Notes under the pieces: generated by a model
The model's database searches: none
Told to the model about the DNA's origin: nothing
The model's input: only the letters and a program-made list of their open reading frames with translations
From: Herbaspirillum sp. SJZ107
Lineage (GTDB): Bacteria; Pseudomonadota; Gammaproteobacteria; Burkholderiales; Burkholderiaceae_D
Direction: 5' to 3'
Length of the DNA stretch: 64,000 bases
Assembly (NCBI RefSeq): GCF_006715485.1
Contig: NZ_VFNH01000001.1
Coordinates: 62,001-126,000, forward strand
Shown: positions 51,269 to 60,268 of the stretch, piece after piece
Layout: every line of letters starts with the position of its first letter
Numbering within the stretch: position 1 is the first letter of the stretch
Made by a program: the position numbers and the translations under genes

Positions 51269-53371
51269 ATGGAACGTGCGGCAGTATTCGATGGATCGCC
51301 TGCCTTGACAGCGCGTGCGATGCGTACCGGCCTGGTGCCGGTCGCATCGCTGTTTCTTTTCCTGTGTGCGTGGCAGTGGCGCGTGGCGGGCGCGCCGGCG
51401 CTGCCGGCCTGTGCTTCGCTGGCGCTGCTGCTTGGCCTGTATCTGCTGTATGGACACGTGTTCGCGCTGGCCAGTGCGCGCCTGTTCCGCAACACCATGG
51501 GCATGCCGTTCCAGTTGCTGTGCGGCTACTTCATGTTCAACACGGCGCTGTTCGTGCTGGCCCTGTGTTCGCCCCTCGGCATGGCCCTCGACGTGGCGAT
51601 CCTGGGCGCTGCCGGCGCGGCCGCGGCCTTTGCCCTGCGCAAGCGCACCGTGCCGCCCGCCACCCATGCGCCGGGCTTCGAGGCCTGGGCACCGTGGCTG
51701 GCCGTGCTGATCGCGGGCGCCGGCGCCACGATCTGGGCCGGCGATGTCCAGGCGCCGCTGCAGGCCCAGGGCGACAACACGGTCTTCAGGGTCTGGCCCG
51801 ACGTCTATATCCACGTGCGCGAGATCAGCGTGTTCGCACAGGCACACGGCCTGCGGACCATCCACGACATCAAACTGGCGGGCGGGCCGGCCCCGCTCTA
51901 CCATTTCGCCAGTTACCTGTCGGCCGCGGTCGTCAACGCCCTGGGCGGTGCCAGCGCGATGCAGGTGTATGCGAGCTTCCAGCTGCCGTTCGGCATCCTG
52001 CTGACCGGACTCGCGGCATATTGTCTTGTCGGCAAGGTGTTGGGTCCTTGGCCAGGTGTCGCCGCCGCCGCCGCCGTGACCCTGCTGCCGGACGGTTTCC
52101 AGCAGGGCTTCGCCAACCGTTACCTGAGCTATTACTTCATTTCCCAGGTCAACCTGGGCATGTTGTATGGGATTGCCTGCGCCGCCCTGGCCTGGCTGTT
52201 CGTGCTGGATGGCTGCCGCCGCGGGAAATTCCAGACGGTGCTGCTGGGTTATGTCTTCCTCGGTATCTGCCTGTTCTACAAGGCGCATATCTTCGTGGCG
52301 AACAGCTATCTCCTGATGATGTTCCCCGTCCTGTTCTTCACGCCGCTGCAGCGGCGCTGGCGCGTTGCGATCGGCCTGGCCGCGACGGTGCTGTTCGTGG
52401 CAGTGGTGGCGTTTTCGCAAACCAATCCACGGGTGCCGGTGATGCGCCTGGATGGCAGCGGCATCAGCGACTATCTGATCATACTGCTGCACGATTACGA
52501 GCCCGGCGCGTTGAAATCCTTCTTTACCCGCGTCTTCCTGCAAGAGTCGCACGGCAAGCCGCTACAGCTGGTCTATGTGGTGGCGATGTTGTCGCTGTCG
52601 ACCTTCGGCCTGTGGACGCTGCTGCTGCCGGCGGCGGTGGCAGGCGCAAGGAAGCGGGTCGGCTTGCCACTCCTGTGTTTTCCGCTGCTGGTGGTGGCCA
52701 ATTACATCGTCATGGCGGTCGGCCTGGCGCAGGATACCCGTGGCGTCGGTACGCCGGACGAATTGACCAACCGGCCGCTGGTCTGGGCATATTTCGTGGC
52801 AGCGGCCTTCGGTGCAGGCTTGCTGTACCGCAACTGGGCCGGCCGGGTGCTGCCCAACCAGCCACTGCGGCGCGGCCTGTTCGCGGCCGCACTCCTCGTG
52901 GTGGCGCTGTGCGGGACCGGGTATTCGGCGCCGGGCCTGCAGACCTTCCCCGAGCGCAAACACATGGGCACGTTCAGCGAGATGAATGCGGTACCGACCT
53001 GCCTGGTCAATGCGGGCGCCTTCATCCGTACACGCGGCAAGCCGACCGACATCATCCAGGACTCGCATGGCGACCAGCGCTTCGTGCTGACCGCGCTGGC
53101 GGAGCGCCAGTTGTACGTCGGCTCGACCGGATTCGGCGGGACCCAGCACGAGCAGGCCGCACGCCAGGACGCCGTCCTGGGCTTCATGCGCATGGATGAC
53201 GCGGCCCGGCTGCAGCAATTCACGGCGGCACGCGGCATCGCCTGGTTCCTGGCCTATCCCGGACAGGTGCTGGACTGGCCCCGTGACATTGCCGAGAAGC
53301 CTGCGTATGCCTGCGGCGGCTACCGGCTGTACCGTTTTCCGAATGCCGTCCAAGCCGCTGTCAACCCATAA
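51269..53371 (+). CDS. Polytopic membrane protein, GT-C glycosyltransferase-like
   Basis: 700 aa with about twelve membrane helices and a soluble C-terminal domain (about residues 560-700). A lumenal loop after the first helices carries acidic residues (QGDNTVFRVWPDVYIHVREI) as in GT-C enzymes using lipid-linked sugars. No family motif precise enough to name a substrate. Starts 47 nt after the GtrA-like gene and ends 12 nt before the GtrB-like gene. May be the transferase that uses the GtrA/GtrB product. Confidence 0.65.
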   Translation: MERAAVFDGSPALTARAMRTGLVPVASLFLFLCAWQWRVAGAPALPACASLALLLGLYLLYGHVFALASARLFRNTMGMPFQLLCGYFMFNTALFVLALCSPLGMALDVAILGAAGAAAAFALRKRTVPPATHAPGFEAWAPWLAVLIAGAGATIWAGDVQAPLQAQGDNTVFRVWPDVYIHVREISVFAQAHGLRTIHDIKLAGGPAPLYHFASYLSAAVVNALGGASAMQVYASFQLPFGILLTGLAAYCLVGKVLGPWPGVAAAAAVTLLPDGFQQGFANRYLSYYFISQVNLGMLYGIACAALAWLFVLDGCRRGKFQTVLLGYVFLGICLFYKAHIFVANSYLLMMFPVLFFTPLQRRWRVAIGLAATVLFVAVVAFSQTNPRVPVMRLDGSGISDYLIILLHDYEPGALKSFFTRVFLQESHGKPLQLVYVVAMLSLSTFGLWTLLLPAAVAGARKRVGLPLLCFPLLVVANYIVMAVGLAQDTRGVGTPDELTNRPLVWAYFVAAAFGAGLLYRNWAGRVLPNQPLRRGLFAAALLVVALCGTGYSAPGLQTFPERKHMGTFSEMNAVPTCLVNAGAFIRTRGKPTDIIQDSHGDQRFVLTALAERQLYVGSTGFGGTQHEQAARQDAVLGFMRMDDAARLQQFTAARGIAWFLAYPGQVLDWPRDIAEKPAYACGGYRLYRFPNAVQAAVNP

Positions 53372-53383
53372 GCGTGAGCGAAC

Positions 53384-54406
53384 ATGAATACCCAGACCGA
53401 TCCCCTGCATCAAGAAGACGTTGCCGCCCACGATGCGCCGCTGCACCGCATCTCGATCGTGATCCCCGTGTACCGCGGCGAAACCACGCTGCCGTCCATC
53501 ATTGCCGAAATCGAACCGCTCACCACCCAGCGCCTGAGCCCGGAAGGCAACCTGTTCGTCGTCTCGGAGGTGGTGCTGGCGCATGACTGCGGGCCGGACC
53601 GCTCGGACAAGGCCATCGAGGCGCTGGCGCAGCGTTATCCCTTCGTGGCGCCGGTCTGGCTGTCGCGCAATTACGGCCAGCATGCCGCCACCATGGCCGG
53701 CATGGCCAGCGCCACCGCCCAGTGGGTCGTGACCATGGACGAGGATGGCCAGCAGGACCCGGCCGACATCGCCCACCTGCTGGACGCGGCCATCGCGTCG
53801 TCGCTGCAGCTGGTGTATGCGCAGCCGCTGAATCCGCCGCCGCACGGCTGGCTGCGCAACACGGCCAGCCGCACGGCCAAGGCGATCAGCACGCGGATGC
53901 TGGGCAACAAGTCGATCGGCCGCTTCAACAGCTTCCGGCTGGTCGACGGCGAGATCGCACGCACGCTGGCGGCCTATTGCGGCAACGGCGTCTATCTCGA
54001 CGTCGGCCTGTTCTGGATCACCGGGCGCATCGGCCACGCCCCCATCAAGCTGCGCAATGAAATGGACCGGCCGTCCGGCTACTCCTATTTCCGCCTGTTC
54101 GGTCATTTCTGGAACCTGATCCTGACCACCGGTACCCGGCCGCTGCGCCTGATCACCATCGTCGGCTTCATCTCGATGCTGCTGGCGATCTTCCTGGCCG
54201 CGTTCGCGCTGTACGGCAAGTACGTGGGCGACGTGCCGATCCAGGGCTGGACCTCGCTGGTCACGGTGGTCGCGTTCTTCTCGGGGACGATCCTGGCCTC
54301 GATGGGCATCATTTCCGAGTACCTGGCGGTCACGATGAATATTGTCATGGGCAAGCCGCTGTACGTGGTCAGCAGCAAGCCGGTACGGCCGCTGGTGCGC
54401 GCATGA
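53384..54406 (+). CDS. GtrB-like polyprenyl-phosphate glycosyltransferase
   Basis: 340 aa. GT2 domain (ISIVIPVYRGETTLPSIIAE; WLSRNYGQHAATMAGMASAT; TMDEDGQQDPADIAHLL) followed by two C-terminal membrane helices (about 255-280 and 295-320). This layout fits GtrB/DPM1-type enzymes loading a sugar on undecaprenyl phosphate. Overlaps the next gene by 4 nt. Confidence 0.86.
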   Translation: MNTQTDPLHQEDVAAHDAPLHRISIVIPVYRGETTLPSIIAEIEPLTTQRLSPEGNLFVVSEVVLAHDCGPDRSDKAIEALAQRYPFVAPVWLSRNYGQHAATMAGMASATAQWVVTMDEDGQQDPADIAHLLDAAIASSLQLVYAQPLNPPPHGWLRNTASRTAKAISTRMLGNKSIGRFNSFRLVDGEIARTLAAYCGNGVYLDVGLFWITGRIGHAPIKLRNEMDRPSGYSYFRLFGHFWNLILTTGTRPLRLITIVGFISMLLAIFLAAFALYGKYVGDVPIQGWTSLVTVVAFFSGTILASMGIISEYLAVTMNIVMGKPLYVVSSKPVRPLVRA

Positions 54407-55359
54407 AGACCGTATGGGTGGTCGGGGCAGGGGGGCTACTGGGCGCCGCGCTGTGGCACCGCTCGACTGCGCTCGGCGACGACGTGTTCGTCCCGGGCGA
54501 GCGCCTGGCCTGGGCCGAGCGTGCGCGCCTGATAGCGCAGCTGCAGGCGAATGCCGGCGCCTTTGCGCAGCGCGTCGCCGCATCGGCTTCGCGCGCGTGG
54601 GAGGTGTACTGGGCGGCCGGCGTGGGCACGATGTCCAGCCCGGCGGAAGCGCTGATGCTCGAGACCGAGGCCCTGGGCGTGCTGCTGGAAGCGCTGGCAG
54701 CGCATCCGGCGCTGGCCGGCACCCCGGGCGCGATCGGCTTCGCCAGCTCGGCGGGCGCGATCTATGCCGGTGCGCTCGATGAGATCATCAGCGAAATCAC
54801 GCCTGTGGCGCCGACCACGCCGTATGCCCGCGCCAAGCTGCAGCAGGAAGACCTGGTGCGCGCCTTCGCCGCCGCGCGTCCGGACACGCGCGCGCTGCTG
54901 GCCCGTTTCAGCACCCTGTACGGCACCGGCCAGGCGGTCGGCAAGCAGCAGGGCCTGCTGACCCATATCGCGCGCAGCATCGTGCGCCACCAGCCGGTCC
55001 AGATCTTCGTTCCCTTCGATACGATCCGCGACTACCTGCGCGTCGAAGACGCGGCCGCGCACATGATCTGCGCGCTGCGCGAGACCGGCCCGGCGCACCA
55101 GCTCACCAAGATCATCGCCTCCGAACACCCGACCACCATCGCCGAGATCGTGGCCACCTTCCGGCGCCTGGCAAGGCGCTCGCCGCGCATCGTGACCAGC
55201 GCCAGCGCGCGCGCCGGCCTGTATGGCCGGCGCATGCAGTTCCGCTCCACGCTGGCGCTGCACGGCCATGAAGACCTGCCGGCCACCAATCTCACGGTCG
55301 GCATCGCGCAACTGCTCGAGGCAGAACGGGCGCGCTTCACGCATCCGCCCCAGCACTGA
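54403..55359 (+). CDS. NAD-dependent epimerase/dehydratase family protein
   Basis: 318 aa, extended SDR fold: nucleotide-binding VWVVGAGGLLGAALW, the catalytic YxxxK as TPYARAKLQQED near residue 140, and a substrate-binding half with FDTIRDYLRVEDAAAHMICA. Probably makes the nucleotide sugar used by the operon. Last gene of the glycan operon. Confidence 0.83.
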   Translation: MKTVWVVGAGGLLGAALWHRSTALGDDVFVPGERLAWAERARLIAQLQANAGAFAQRVAASASRAWEVYWAAGVGTMSSPAEALMLETEALGVLLEALAAHPALAGTPGAIGFASSAGAIYAGALDEIISEITPVAPTTPYARAKLQQEDLVRAFAAARPDTRALLARFSTLYGTGQAVGKQQGLLTHIARSIVRHQPVQIFVPFDTIRDYLRVEDAAAHMICALRETGPAHQLTKIIASEHPTTIAEIVATFRRLARRSPRIVTSASARAGLYGRRMQFRSTLALHGHEDLPATNLTVGIAQLLEAERARFTHPPQH

Positions 55360-55705
55360 ACCGGCGGCGTGCACACGCCGCCGCATGTTCAAAATCCGCG
55401 ACGATTCTCGTCTGCAGATCCTTTCTCTGCGTAAATTTCTTGCCATGCGGCAAGGATGCGTTTCATACTAGTGTCCTTCTCCATGCTTTGACCGTCCTCA
55501 GGACAGCGTTGGAAGCCGGTTCAACTGTTGTGTTACTGAAACAGTTTTGCTACAAAGCATCTTTGCTATCTGCAACTTTAGCAAATTGATTTATCCTGAG
55601 GGAAATACACGAAGCCACCCGGAGAAGTTGGTGGTCGTGCATGTGCGACGCGCGGCGCAGCAGGTTCCGGGCGATCTCGATCACTTGAAACAGGGAAAGC
55701 AAGTA
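55360..55705. other. Intergenic region before the chemoreceptor gene
   Basis: 346 bp without a credible gene, AT-rich between 55440 and 55600. It should contain the chemoreceptor promoter; no clear sigma-28 or sigma-70 consensus is evident to me. Confidence 0.4.
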
Positions 55706-57478
55706 ATGAATTTAACAAACATGAAGGTCGGTGTGCGACTCGGTCTGGGCTTTGCCCTGGTCCTGGTGCTGCTGGTCGTGGTGACTGTCGTCGGCATCGT
55801 CCGCATGGCACAGATCCAGAACCGGCTCGACCATGTGGTGAGCGTCAGCAATGTCGTCACCCGCCTGGTCGTCGACATGCGCAACAACGTCAGCGAGCGC
55901 GTCACCTCGCTGCGCACCCTGACGCTGATGACCGATGCGGCCGACATGGAACCGGAACTGAACCGCTTCAAGGAGCAGACCGCCAAATACGACGCCCTGC
56001 AGCAGAAGCTGAGCGAGAAGTTTGCGCTCGAGGCGTCGAGTGAAGAGAAAGCGCTGCTGGCCCGGATCAAGGAAGCGGAAAACGTCGCCATGCCGGCCAT
56101 CGCCAAGGCATCGCAGCTCTACCTGGCCAACAATGCCATGGACGCCACCCGCGTGATGGTCAAGGAAATCCGTCCGGCCCAGAAGAAGTGGCTGGAAGCG
56201 CTGGATCAGCTCGGCAAGATGGAAGACAAGCAGAACGCCGAGACCCAGGTCGCTGCCGAAGCCGCCTTCGCCGGTGCCCGCAACTTCATGCTCGGACTGC
56301 TGGCCCTGGCGGTCGCGATCGGCGTTGCCGCTGCCTACATCATCACCCGCGGCCTGCTCAAGCAGCTGGGCGGCGAGCCGGGCTACACCGCCCAGATCGC
56401 CGGCAGCATCGCCCACGGCAACCTGTCGATCGCCATCGACACCAAGTCGAGCGACAGCGGCAGCCTGCTGACCGAAATGAAACAGATGCGCAACAGCCTG
56501 GTCGACATCGTCAGCCAGGTGCGCCGCGGCACCCAGACCATCACCACCGCATCGCGTGAAATCTCGGCCGGCAACGTCGACCTGTCCTCGCGTACCGAAC
56601 TGCAGGCCAGCTCGCTGGAAAAGACGGCCTCGGCAATGGAAGAACTGACCTCGACCGTGAAGCAGAACGCTGACAATGCCCGCGAAGCGAACCAGCTGGC
56701 CGCCACTGCATCGGACGTGGCGCGCAAGGGTGGCGAAGTGGTGTCGCAAGTGGTCGGCACCATGGGCGAGATCAACAGCTCGGCCAGCAAGATCGCCGAC
56801 ATCATCGGCGTGATCGATGGCATCGCCTTCCAGACCAACATCCTGGCGCTGAATGCCGCGGTCGAAGCGGCCCGTGCCGGCGAACAGGGCCGCGGCTTCG
56901 CGGTCGTGGCATCCGAAGTGCGCAGCCTGGCCCAGCGTTCGGCGGCGGCAGCGAAAGAAATCAAGACCCTGATCGGCGACTCGGTCGAGAAGATTGGCCG
57001 TGGCAGCAAGCTGGTCGGCGAGGCGGGCGTGACGATGGAAGAAGTGGTCGACAGCGTCAAGCGCGTGACCGACATCATGAGCGACATCGCCGCCGCCAGC
57101 GCCGAGCAGAGCGCCGGCATCGAACAGGTGAACCTGTCGATCATCGAGATGGACGGCATGACCCAGCAGAATGCGGCGCTGGTGGAACAAGCCGCCGCCG
57201 CCTTCCAGAGCCTGCAGGACCAGGCTGCGGAACTGCAGCGCGTGGTCAGTATCTTCAAGCTGGAAGAGGGCATGGAGGCCGCCGTGGCAGCCGCCCCGGT
57301 GGCGCCGGCCGCCGCGACCGCCGTCGCCACCCGCGCCGTGGCCGCCCGTCCGGCCCGGCCGCAACTGAAGAAGCCGGCCACCCCGGCGCCTGCCAAGCCG
57401 GCAACGGCAGCGGACAAGAGCCCGGCCTCGAAAAAGGTGGCCGCCGCCGCAGTCAGCGACGACTGGGAAGAATTCTAA
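55706..57478 (+). CDS. Methyl-accepting chemotaxis protein
   Basis: 590 aa from ATG 55706. TM1 (about 12-33), a four-helix-bundle ligand domain (34-190), TM2 (193-215), HAMP, and the cytoplasmic signalling domain with the hairpin tip [20 protein letters not shown] and [20 protein letters not shown]. The C-terminus is an Ala/Pro/Lys-rich linker ending DDWEEF, resembling the NWETF tether that binds CheR/CheB. No che genes are nearby, so it works with a chemotaxis system elsewhere. Confidence 0.93.
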   Translation: MNLTNMKVGVRLGLGFALVLVLLVVVTVVGIVRMAQIQNRLDHVVSVSNVVTRLVVDMRNNVSERVTSLRTLTLMTDAADMEPELNRFKEQTAKYDALQQKLSEKFALEASSEEKALLARIKEAENVAMPAIAKASQLYLANNAMDATRVMVKEIRPAQKKWLEALDQLGKMEDKQNAETQVAAEAAFAGARNFMLGLLALAVAIGVAAAYIITRGLLKQLGGEPGYTAQIAGSIAHGNLSIAIDTKSSDSGSLLTEMKQMRNSLVDIVSQVRRGTQTITTASREISAGNVDLSSRTELQASSLEKTASAMEELTSTVKQNADNAREANQLAATASDVARKGGEVVSQVVGTMGEINSSASKIADIIGVIDGIAFQTNILALNAAVEAARAGEQGRGFAVVASEVRSLAQRSAAAAKEIKTLIGDSVEKIGRGSKLVGEAGVTMEEVVDSVKRVTDIMSDIAAASAEQSAGIEQVNLSIIEMDGMTQQNAALVEQAAAAFQSLQDQAAELQRVVSIFKLEEGMEAAVAAAPVAPAAATAVATRAVAARPARPQLKKPATPAPAKPATAADKSPASKKVAAAAVSDDWEEF

Positions 57479-57563
57479 GCAGTCCTGCATCAATCAAGCT
57501 TTATCCGACGCCGGCCGGCCAGGCCGGCATTAAAAAAAACTGTGTTATTTAGGGGAAACAAAA

Positions 57564-57914
57564 ATGTCCAATAAGAAATTTGCAGTCAGCCTGGTAGCAG
57601 CCCTGTTCGTGACCGGTTTCGCCGGTGCCGCCTTTGCCGCCGAAGTGCCGGCCAGCTTCGATGCGTCGAAGTGCAAGGTCGACTATCCGAAAGCCTCCCT
57701 GATGAACGAAGAGCAGGGTGTGACCTCGATGTCGTTCCAGGTCAACGCCGATGGTTCGGTGGCCGATTCGAAGCTGGAAAAGTCGAGCGGCTTCAAGGGC
57801 CTGGACAAGGCGGCACTGAAAGGCCTGGCCGCCTGCAAGTTCAAGCCGGGCACCAAGGACGGCGCCCCGGCCCAGACCTGGACCAAGGTCGACTACGCCT
57901 GGAAGCTGGACTGA
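57564..57914 (+). CDS. Periplasmic TonB C-terminal-domain protein
   Basis: 116 aa. Signal peptide at 1-25 (LVAALFVTGFAGAAFAAEVP), then a TonB-like C-terminal domain: VDYPKASLMNEEQGVTSMSF, VNADGSVADSKLEKSSGFKG, LAACKFKPGTKDGAP. It lacks the membrane anchor and Pro-rich spacer of true TonB, so it is a soluble periplasmic relative. Two Cys (near 37 and 92) could form a disulfide. Followed by a strong terminator. Confidence 0.75.
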   Translation: MSNKKFAVSLVAALFVTGFAGAAFAAEVPASFDASKCKVDYPKASLMNEEQGVTSMSFQVNADGSVADSKLEKSSGFKGLDKAALKGLAACKFKPGTKDGAPAQTWTKVDYAWKLD

Positions 57915-57940
57915 TTTTTTCATTCCATGCAACACAATCA

Positions 57941-57968
57941 AAAAAACCGGCCGAGGCCGGTTTTTTTT
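57941..57968. terminator. Bidirectional Rho-independent terminator
   Basis: AAAAAACCGGCC, GA loop, GGCCGGTTTTTTTT, between the convergent TonB-like and haloperoxidase genes. A-run on one side and T-run on the other allow termination in both directions. Confidence 0.9.
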
Positions 57969-57972
57969 ATTC

Positions 57973-59490
57973 CTACTGCGCAGGGCGGACCAGTCCGCGC
58001 CGGAACACCTCATCGGCCACCTGGCGCCCGACCAGCACGCCTTGCACCTTGTCGAATTGGAAGTGCACGCCGATGTAGATCCGGCTCTGGCCGGCTTCTT
58101 CCTCGGCTTGCGAAAAGCTGCCGTAGCTGCGCGGCAGCTTTGGCCTGACCCAGCCGTCGTTGTCGCGCGTGATGCCGTTCCATTCGTCGGACACGAAGGT
58201 GAACGGGACCCCGTCGCCGTACAGCTTGCGCAGCGTCCCGAACACCGAGCCGCCGGTCGCCGCGTGGCCCGACGGATAGGTCGGGAAGGGCGGCGTGTAA
58301 TCCGGCCCGACCATGTTGCTGGCCGGCGCGCCCAGCGGCGTCCAGTTGGGGTCGGCCCGCGTGTCGGGATTGCCGTCGCCCTTGCCGGTCGGTCCGGTGC
58401 CGGGGTCGGCTTCGCGCACCGCGTGCACCGGGCGCCAGAAGCGGTAGTGGTACTTGGAATCCCATGCGGCGATGGTCGAATCCGCCATGGCCACGTTGAC
58501 CAGGCCCAGGGCGCGCGCCACTTCGAGCGGGTCGCGCGTGCGCGTGAGCACGATCTGCAGCGCGATCTGGTTGTACATGCGTATCGGCGAATCGAGCCAG
58601 GCCGAGTCGTCGTAGCCCCAGAAGAGGCCGATCCGGGTCTGTTCCAGCGTACGCCGGGTCGGGGTGGTGACGCCGTCGCCGCCCAGCTGCTTCACTTCGT
58701 TGAAGGCATTGGTGTAGGCCGGGCTGGTCAGGGCCGGCGGCGGCGGCGAGCGGAACGGGAGGACCGAGGGCACCACGAAGGGTTTCACGGATCCCCAGTA
58801 CGCCCCCAGCGCGACCGGAATGCGGCTGACCGGGTCGGGGCGCCATTTGCCCGGTTCGATGTAGAGCGGATAGTCCTCGCCGACGATTGGATTGGGGCGC
58901 TCGGACCCGTCGTTGGCGCGCAGCGCCAGGATCGCGGCGGCGGCGCGGCGGCCGACGTCGATGCCGTTCTGCTTGGCGCGGCAGTCGGGCAGCCTGGCCA
59001 GGTCTTCTTTCAGCAGCGCGTCGAGGCGGGCGGCCTGGCGCGTGTACAGGGCCACCAGCACGTCGTGCGAAGCCTGGGCGATCGCCGCATCGGGCATGCT
59101 GTCGGGCAGTGCCGCCAGAGGGCCGCTGTAGCCCGGATAGCGCTTGGTGATCGCATTCAGGGCATCGTAGACGGCGAGGTGGAAGATGGCCATCACGCGG
59201 CTGCTGCGCGTGCGCCCGCGCTGCTCCGCAAAGGCGAACGGCCCGCTAGGGGGCGGCGTCACGTCGAAGACGGCCGAGCGCCAGGCCTGCTCGCTCCAGT
59301 AAGCCAGCCGCGCCGTCGCATTGACCCCGGCCGGGGCGCTGTAGCGCGGCGGCAGTTCATGGGTATTCGGCTGGGTCGGGTAGGGATTGGGCTCCAGCAG
59401 CACGGGTGCGGCCGGCGCCAATGGGCCGGCGGCGGCAGTCAGCATCGATACCGACAGGATGCAGAGCAGTGACTTGATACGGGTTTTCAT
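57973..59490 (-). CDS. Vanadium-dependent haloperoxidase/PAP2 family protein
   Basis: 505 aa from ATG 59490, giving a signal peptide (MKTRIKSLLCILSVSMLTAA); an upstream start would spoil it. C-terminal PAP2/haloperoxidase active site in order: KYHYRFWRPVHAV, PSGHAATGGSVFGTL, and SRIYIGVHFQFD. Secreted or periplasmic. Could be a haloperoxidase or acid phosphatase; the residues do not decide. Confidence 0.85.
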   Translation of the reverse strand: MKTRIKSLLCILSVSMLTAAAGPLAPAAPVLLEPNPYPTQPNTHELPPRYSAPAGVNATARLAYWSEQAWRSAVFDVTPPPSGPFAFAEQRGRTRSSRVMAIFHLAVYDALNAITKRYPGYSGPLAALPDSMPDAAIAQASHDVLVALYTRQAARLDALLKEDLARLPDCRAKQNGIDVGRRAAAAILALRANDGSERPNPIVGEDYPLYIEPGKWRPDPVSRIPVALGAYWGSVKPFVVPSVLPFRSPPPPALTSPAYTNAFNEVKQLGGDGVTTPTRRTLEQTRIGLFWGYDDSAWLDSPIRMYNQIALQIVLTRTRDPLEVARALGLVNVAMADSTIAAWDSKYHYRFWRPVHAVREADPGTGPTGKGDGNPDTRADPNWTPLGAPASNMVGPDYTPPFPTYPSGHAATGGSVFGTLRKLYGDGVPFTFVSDEWNGITRDNDGWVRPKLPRSYGSFSQAEEEAGQSRIYIGVHFQFDKVQGVLVGRQVADEVFRRGLVRPAQ

Positions 59491-59785
59491 GGAAGAACTC
59501 CGAGCGGGCGTGGAAGAACTGGCGAACTCTGTCATTCCACGTTACGGGTTCAGCCAGGGCCGGACAAGGAGAAACGGAACGGATATTGATGAGTAGCAGC
59601 CCCGATTCCCCCGGAATTGAAGCCCTGTTGAGGCGGCGCATCACCTATGCATGCTGCAAAGACCGGAGTGCAACTGTTACTGTTTCTTAGCGTCATGTTT
59701 CGGTTGTAAGCACTTGCATCATTCCTACTGTGCTGGCGCCGGGCTCGCTATAGTGAGTCCAACACCAACCCAAAGGAGAAGCATC

Positions 59786-60160
59786 ATGAAACGAATCCTC
59801 TGTGCCGCTGCCGCCGCTCTGATCAGTACTGCCGCTTTCGTGCCGGTGCAGGCCTTCGCCAAAGGTGAGGTCGTGGTTGTCCGTACCGCACCGCCGGCCC
59901 CGCGCCACGAAGTCGTGCCGCATGCCCGCCGCGGTTACGAATGGGCACCTGGCTACTGGAACTGGAACGGCCGCCGTTATACCTGGGTGCAGGGCCACTG
60001 GGAACGTGCCCGCAAGGGATATGCCTACCACCGTCCGGAATGGCGCCAGGGCAGCAACGGCTGGGAACTGGAACGCGGCGGCTGGCGTCGTGGCGACCGT
60101 GACGGCGACGGCGTGCCGAACCGTGTCGACAACCGTCCGAACAACCCGAACCGTTCCTGA
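59786..60160 (+). CDS. YXWGXW-type periplasmic protein with Asp-rich tail
   Basis: 124 aa from ATG 59786, with ribosome site AAAGGAGA upstream. Signal peptide 1-25 ([20 protein letters not shown]). Repeated aromatic blocks [20 protein letters not shown] and [16 protein letters not shown] belong to the YXWGXW repeat type. The tail [18 protein letters not shown] resembles a calcium-binding thrombospondin-3 type repeat. Function unknown. Terminator follows. Confidence 0.8.
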   Translation: MKRILCAAAAALISTAAFVPVQAFAKGEVVVVRTAPPAPRHEVVPHARRGYEWAPGYWNWNGRRYTWVQGHWERARKGYAYHRPEWRQGSNGWELERGGWRRGDRDGDGVPNRVDNRPNNPNRS

Positions 60161-60222
60161 TCGTCACGCCTGATCGGGTCACGCTGATCGGCATCCAGGC
60201 TTACCTGATAAGCCCATGAATC

Positions 60223-60252
60223 AAAAAGCCCAGTCCTCGGACTGGGCTTTTT
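60223..60252. terminator. Bidirectional Rho-independent terminator
   Basis: AAAAAGCCCAGTCC, TC loop, GGACTGGGCTTTTT, perfect stem between the convergent YXWGXW gene and the membrane protein gene. Confidence 0.92.
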
Positions 60253-60268
60253 GTTGCCGGCGCAGCGC

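Noticed and set aside
52562..54583. 673-codon minus-strand frame over the glycan operon
   Set aside because: His/Arg/Gln-rich shadow of the membrane protein and GtrB-like genes.
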